Positions 60,340-64,000 of a DNA stretch of 64,000 nt are shown here, in pieces. This DNA comes from Pseudomonas sp. B6002 (GTDB lineage: Bacteria > Pseudomonadota > Gammaproteobacteria > Pseudomonadales > Pseudomonadaceae), in contig NZ_JACAOY010000006.1 in the NCBI RefSeq assembly GCF_013385985.1, forward strand, positions 588,198-652,197, given 5' to 3'. Positions within the stretch are counted from its first letter, which is position 1. Every line of letters starts with the position of its first letter. The notes under the pieces were generated by a model, which saw only the letters and a program-made list of their open reading frames with translations, ran no database searches and was not told the DNA's origin. A program made the translations under genes and the position numbers.

Positions 60340-61761
60340 TCACAACACCCACCCCAACCCCAGCGCCTTATGCAACGACGCAAAATCCTTCAACAATTCC
60401 GCATCCCCCGAAATCCGGCTCTCCTGCGCCTGATACCGCGTGCGCTCCGCATCCAGCCAATCCAACGTGCTCGCCGTGCCCGCGCGGTAGCGTTGCCGCG
60501 TCAGGTCCGCCGCACGCACGGCCGACGACTCCACATTGCGCAACAGCACCACGTTCTGCCGCTGATTCCCGTACCGAGCCAACGCCACGTCCGCATCGCG
60601 CAGTGCACCGAGCACCACGCTCTTATAGTTCGCGAGTGCCTCGTCACGTCCGGCTTCGGCGCCTTTGACGCTGGCGGCGACGCGGCCGAAGTCGAGGGCG
60701 TTCCAAGTGAGGCGTGGCAGGATCAGCCAGGTGCCGTTGTCTTTGCGGGCGAGGTGGCCCGGGTCGCCCGCGGAGAAGGACAGATCGCCCATCAGGCTGA
60801 GCTTGGGGAACCAGTCGGCAGTTTTTTCGCCGATCTGTGCGTTGCTGGAGGCCAGCTTGCGCTCGGCTACGCGGATGTCGGGGCGGGCTTTGAGCAGGGC
60901 GGCGGGGTCGGCCACGGGCACTTGGTTGGGGATGGCGGGCAGGGCGCGGGCGGTGGCGAGGCGGCTGTCCAGTTCGCCGGGTTCCAGGCCGCAGAGCAGG
61001 CCCAACTGGTCGAGGGACTCGACGATGGAGGCTTGCAATGGCAGGCGTTGGGCGCGGGTGTTTTCGGCTTGGGTCAGCACTTGTTCCAGTTGCAACTGCG
61101 AGGCCACGCCGCGCTCGCGTCGTTGCTGGGTGAGGTCCAGGGCCTGGTTTTCGATGTCGACGCTGGCGTCTACCAGGGCCAGTCGCGCTTGCTGGTCGCG
61201 CAGGTCGGTATAAGCCTGCACGACTTCGGCGGCGAGTTGCACCTGGGCGTCCGCCAGTTGTGCCTGCGAGGCGTCGGCTTCGGCATCGGCGGCTTCGACG
61301 GCACGGCGGGTGCCACCGAACAGGTCGGCTTCCCAACTGGCATCGAAACCGGCGAGGTACAGGCTCAATGGGCCGCGTCCGCCACCGCTGCTGCCGCCCA
61401 GGGCGGAGGTGTCGGGGGAGCGCAGCTTGAGCAGCGCCGCGTCGCCGGTGACTTTGGGCATCGCGTTGGCGCGGGCGCCGCTGAGGCTGGCGCGGGATTG
61501 GCGCAAGCGTGCTTGTGCGGTGGCGATATCGGGGCTGTTGTGCAGCGCCTGTTCCACCAGTTCATCGAGTTGGGCATCCCCCAGCGTTCGCCACCACTGG
61601 GCAGCAGCCGGTGCGTTTGACGCGGCCCTGTCAGCATGGGGCAGGCGCCCGGCTGCCAGGGTTTTTGGCGCGACGGCGGGCGCCCCTTGGTAGTCCGGGC
61701 CGACGGTGCAGGCTGACAACAAACCAACGGTCAGCAGCAGGGGAAAGGAACGAGCAATCAT
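60340..61761 (-). CDS. Outer-membrane efflux lipoprotein (NodT/OprM family)
   Basis: A 473-residue outer-membrane factor. A lipoprotein signal (MIARSFPLLLTVGLLSAC) sets lipidated Cys18. QWWRTLGDAQLDELVEQALHNSPDIATAQARLRQSRA and the second repeat (LTRQRYRAGTASTLDWLDAERTRYQAQE) are the OEP domains that form the channel tunnel. It begins 2 bases after the stop of the DHA2 transporter gene, completing a tripartite efflux system. Confidence 0.94.
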   Translation of the reverse strand: MIARSFPLLLTVGLLSACTVGPDYQGAPAVAPKTLAAGRLPHADRAASNAPAAAQWWRTLGDAQLDELVEQALHNSPDIATAQARLRQSRASLSGARANAMPKVTGDAALLKLRSPDTSALGGSSGGGRGPLSLYLAGFDASWEADLFGGTRRAVEAADAEADASQAQLADAQVQLAAEVVQAYTDLRDQQARLALVDASVDIENQALDLTQQRRERGVASQLQLEQVLTQAENTRAQRLPLQASIVESLDQLGLLCGLEPGELDSRLATARALPAIPNQVPVADPAALLKARPDIRVAERKLASSNAQIGEKTADWFPKLSLMGDLSFSAGDPGHLARKDNGTWLILPRLTWNALDFGRVAASVKGAEAGRDEALANYKSVVLGALRDADVALARYGNQRQNVVLLRNVESSAVRAADLTRQRYRAGTASTLDWLDAERTRYQAQESRISGDAELLKDFASLHKALGLGWVL

Positions 61762-61763
61762 GG

Positions 61764-63326
61764 TTATACCGTGCGCTTTTTCAGAATGAAGATCAGGGGC
61801 AGGCACGCCAGCATTGCGAGTCCCAGTAGGTAGAACGAGTCGTTGTAGGCCATCACCGAGGCCTGTCGCGCAATGTCATTGGCCAACTGGGCGAATGCCT
61901 GCAACTGCGAGGTGGCGGCATCGCCACTCTGGGCCAGGTAGCTGGCGGTGTTGCTCGCCATGTGGTCCTGGGCCAGTTGGCTGTTGGCCAGGATGCCTTC
62001 GCGCAAGCGGTCGTCATGGAAGTGGCTGCGGCGGTCCATCAGCACACCGAGCAACGCCAGCCCGATCGTGCCGCCAAGGTTGCGTGACATGTTGTAGAGC
62101 CCGGCCGCGTCGCCGGCGTCCTTGGTGTCGACCGAGCGCATCGACAGTTGGCTGAGGGGCATCATCACCAGGATCTGCCCGAAGCCGCGCAGCAATTGCG
62201 ACCAGACAAAATCATGGCCGACGCTGTCGGCAGTGAGCTGGGTGTCGACGAAGCAACTGGCCCAGTACAACAGCAGGCCGGTGCCGACCATCCAGCGCAG
62301 GTCATAACGGCCGAGCATTCGCGGCAAAATCGGCATCAGCAGGAACGCCGGAATGCCCGACAGCAACATGATCGAACCGGACTGTTGCGCGTTGTAGCCC
62401 GACAAGATTCCGAGGAACTGCGGCACCAGATACGCCGTGCCATACAGCCCGGCGCCGACGGTGGTGCCAATCAGCAGCACGCTGCCAAAGCTTCTGTTGA
62501 GCAGCAATTGCAGGCGCAGGATGGGCGTACTTGAGCGGAATTGCCCGACGGCGATCAGGAAAAGGCCGGTGACGGTGGTGATGGTCAGCCAGGTGATCAG
62601 TGTTGAGTCGAACCAATGTTCACGTTGACCCTCTTCCAGCACCACAGTCAGCGAACTCAAGCCCATGGCCAGGCCGAGAATGCCCAGCCAGTCGGCACTG
62701 ATAAAGCGTTGCAGGTTCATGCGCTCGGTCGGCAGGCCGGTGATCAGCAGGGTGATCAGGGCAATGCTGATGGGCAGATTGAGAAAGAAACACCAGCGCC
62801 AGTTGATGTTTTCGGTCAGCCAGCCACCGATCACCGGGCCCAGCAACGGGCCGAGGATGACGGTCATGCCGAACATCGTGGTGCCGATCGCCAGTTGATG
62901 TGGCGGCAGGCGCGTGCGCACGATGGTTTGTGCGGTGGGGATCATCGCGCCCCCGGCAAAGCCCTGGCCGATCCGCCCGGCAATCATCGCGCCGAGGCTC
63001 GAAGACAAGCCGCAGAACATCGAGAACGCGGTGAACATCAGCGCCGTGCCGATCAGGAAGCGGCGTAGGCCGAACACGCGGGTGAGCCAGGCGGCGAGGG
63101 GGATCATGACGATTTCCGACATCAGGTAGCCGGTGGCTATCCAGGTGCCTTCGGTGCCCGTGGCGCCAATTTGCCCCTGGATCTGCGGCAGTGCCGAGTT
63201 GGTGATCGACACGTCCAGTGTCGCCAGCAACGCGCCGAGCGCACCGGCGGCGACGGCGATCCAGTCGGTCAACGAGGCGTTGCGCGGTTTCTCGGCGGCC
63301 ACCGTGGCCATCACGGCTTCAGCCAT
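61764..63326 (-). CDS. DHA2-family MFS drug-efflux transporter (EmrB-like)
   Basis: A 520-residue transporter with 14 predicted membrane helices. LDVSITNSALPQIQGQIGATGTEGTWIATGYLMSEIVMIPLAAWLTRVFG and GFAGGAMIPTAQTIVRTRLP match EmrB/FarB-type exporters, and MTVILGPLLGPVIGGWLTENINWRWCFFLNLP is motif C. It pumps toxic compounds from the inner membrane into the adaptor and outer-membrane factor. It overlaps the HlyD-type gene by 8 bases. Confidence 0.95.
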   Translation of the reverse strand: MAEAVMATVAAEKPRNASLTDWIAVAAGALGALLATLDVSITNSALPQIQGQIGATGTEGTWIATGYLMSEIVMIPLAAWLTRVFGLRRFLIGTALMFTAFSMFCGLSSSLGAMIAGRIGQGFAGGAMIPTAQTIVRTRLPPHQLAIGTTMFGMTVILGPLLGPVIGGWLTENINWRWCFFLNLPISIALITLLITGLPTERMNLQRFISADWLGILGLAMGLSSLTVVLEEGQREHWFDSTLITWLTITTVTGLFLIAVGQFRSSTPILRLQLLLNRSFGSVLLIGTTVGAGLYGTAYLVPQFLGILSGYNAQQSGSIMLLSGIPAFLLMPILPRMLGRYDLRWMVGTGLLLYWASCFVDTQLTADSVGHDFVWSQLLRGFGQILVMMPLSQLSMRSVDTKDAGDAAGLYNMSRNLGGTIGLALLGVLMDRRSHFHDDRLREGILANSQLAQDHMASNTASYLAQSGDAATSQLQAFAQLANDIARQASVMAYNDSFYLLGLAMLACLPLIFILKKRTV

Positions 63327-64000
63327 GATGGGCGTCCGCGCCTTGGGTGCGGGTGTCGACTTCCACCGTGGCCGACAGGCCTGGCATCAGGGCGACGCGC
63401 ACGTCGTCCGGCACATCCAGGGCGATACGTACCGGCACGCGCTGGACGATCTTGGTGAAGTTGCCGGTGGCGTTGGACGGTGGCAGCAAGGCGAACTGTG
63501 CGCCGGTGCCCGGTGAAAGGCTGTCGATATGGCCCTGCAAGTCGCGGCCCGGCAGCGCATCCACGTGCACGGTGACGCTTTGCCCGGGGCGCATGTCGCC
63601 GATCTGGGTTTCCTTGTAGTTGGCGGTCAGGTAGATCGCGCTGATCGGTACCACGGTCAACAAGCGCGTGCCGGGCTGCACGTACTGGCCGACACGCACG
63701 CCGCGATCGGCCACGCGGCCGTCCAGCGGGCTGCGAATGACGGCGTCATCCACGTCCAGTTGGCTCTGGGCTTCGCTGGCCTTGGCCACGCCAAGTTGCG
63801 CCTGGGCCTGTTTGAGTTGGGCCTCCAGCGTGCCATAGCGGGTTTGGCTGGAGCGCAACGCCGCTTGTTTGGCGGCGACGGTGCTGCGGGCCTGGGCCAA
63901 TTGGTTGTTGAGCTGCGCCAGGCGCTCTTCCGGCTCGGCGCCGGAGCGGGCAAGCGGAGCGTAGCGGGCGACTTCGGTCTGGGCGTGCCGTGCGTCGGCC
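63319..64000 (-). CDS. HlyD/EmrA-family membrane fusion protein, 5' end outside the window
   Basis: The visible 227 codons are the C-terminal two thirds of an efflux adaptor. A long coiled-coil (NNQLAQARSTVAAKQAALRSSQTRYGTLEAQLKQAQAQLGVAKA) is followed by the lipoyl half-motif (VIRSPLDGRVADRGVRVGQYVQPGTRLLTVVP) and the beta-barrel region (YKETQIGDMRPGQSVTVHVDALP). It continues past the right edge. It bridges the DHA2 pump and the outer-membrane channel, and is the first of the three visible genes of the efflux operon. Confidence 0.93.
   Translation of the reverse strand, partial: ADARHAQTEVARYAPLARSGAEPEERLAQLNNQLAQARSTVAAKQAALRSSQTRYGTLEAQLKQAQAQLGVAKASEAQSQLDVDDAVIRSPLDGRVADRGVRVGQYVQPGTRLLTVVPISAIYLTANYKETQIGDMRPGQSVTVHVDALPGRDLQGHIDSLSPGTGAQFALLPPSNATGNFTKIVQRVPVRIALDVPDDVRVALMPGLSATVEVDTRTQGADAHHG

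Overview
The window reads as chromosomal DNA of a fluorescent Pseudomonas, most likely the P. fluorescens group. The reasons are the high GC content, a pvdQ gene behind a PvdS-type promoter, the glgA-treZ-malQ-treY-DUF2934-glgX cluster, the mesX/mesD folate-independent methionine synthase pair, and REP/REPIN palindromes of the kind scattered through these genomes. No prophage, insertion sequence, integrase or CRISPR array was found. About 60 genes are supported and most are ordinary accessory chromosomal functions.

Region 1-12100 holds lipoproteins, an AraC regulator behind an ester-cyclase-like gene, a small kinase-like P-loop protein, a GNAT acetyltransferase, and the mesX-mesD-flavin reductase run. 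Two palindromes lie upstream of mesX, one of which fits the MetR consensus. A single-motif PLD-like protein, an alpha/beta hydrolase, a LysE exporter and a short lower-GC patch of small genes follow. Region 12270-15180 is an arsR-arsB-arsC-arsH arsenic resistance operon with a long palindromic operator over its promoter.

Region 15300-28030 has an MFS exporter divergent from a Cys-cluster regulator, a chemoreceptor gene interrupted by an in-frame amber codon, and an Lrp regulator divergent from a histone-deacetylase-like amidohydrolase and an amino acid permease. A TOBE protein, an alpha/beta hydrolase with a cytochrome P460, and a large autotransporter complete it. Region 28092-42850 is a long leftward block. 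It starts with glgA, treZ, malQ, treY, DUF2934 and glgX, which make trehalose from alpha-glucan. It continues with tightly overlapping genes for an acyl-CoA dehydrogenase-like protein, a PIG-L deacetylase, a NodS-like methyltransferase and a family 2 glycosyltransferase, and ends with a second PIG-L paralogue that has lost a catalytic Asp. This cassette is the best candidate in the window for an undescribed pathway. The glgA leader carries a GGA-loop hairpin that suggests RsmA control.

Region 43130-64000 holds a hydroxyacid dehydrogenase, an alpha/beta hydrolase, a DUF411/YqaA pair, a dCache-type chemoreceptor, an aldo/keto reductase divergent from its likely LysR regulator, small envelope proteins, a truncated Fur-like protein, pvdQ, and tRNA-Cys with its own promoter and terminator. 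After it come a periplasmic-binding/GGDEF hybrid, an ankyrin protein, SDR, EamA and LysR genes, and a tripartite drug-efflux operon (HlyD, DHA2 MFS, outer-membrane factor) that runs off the right end.
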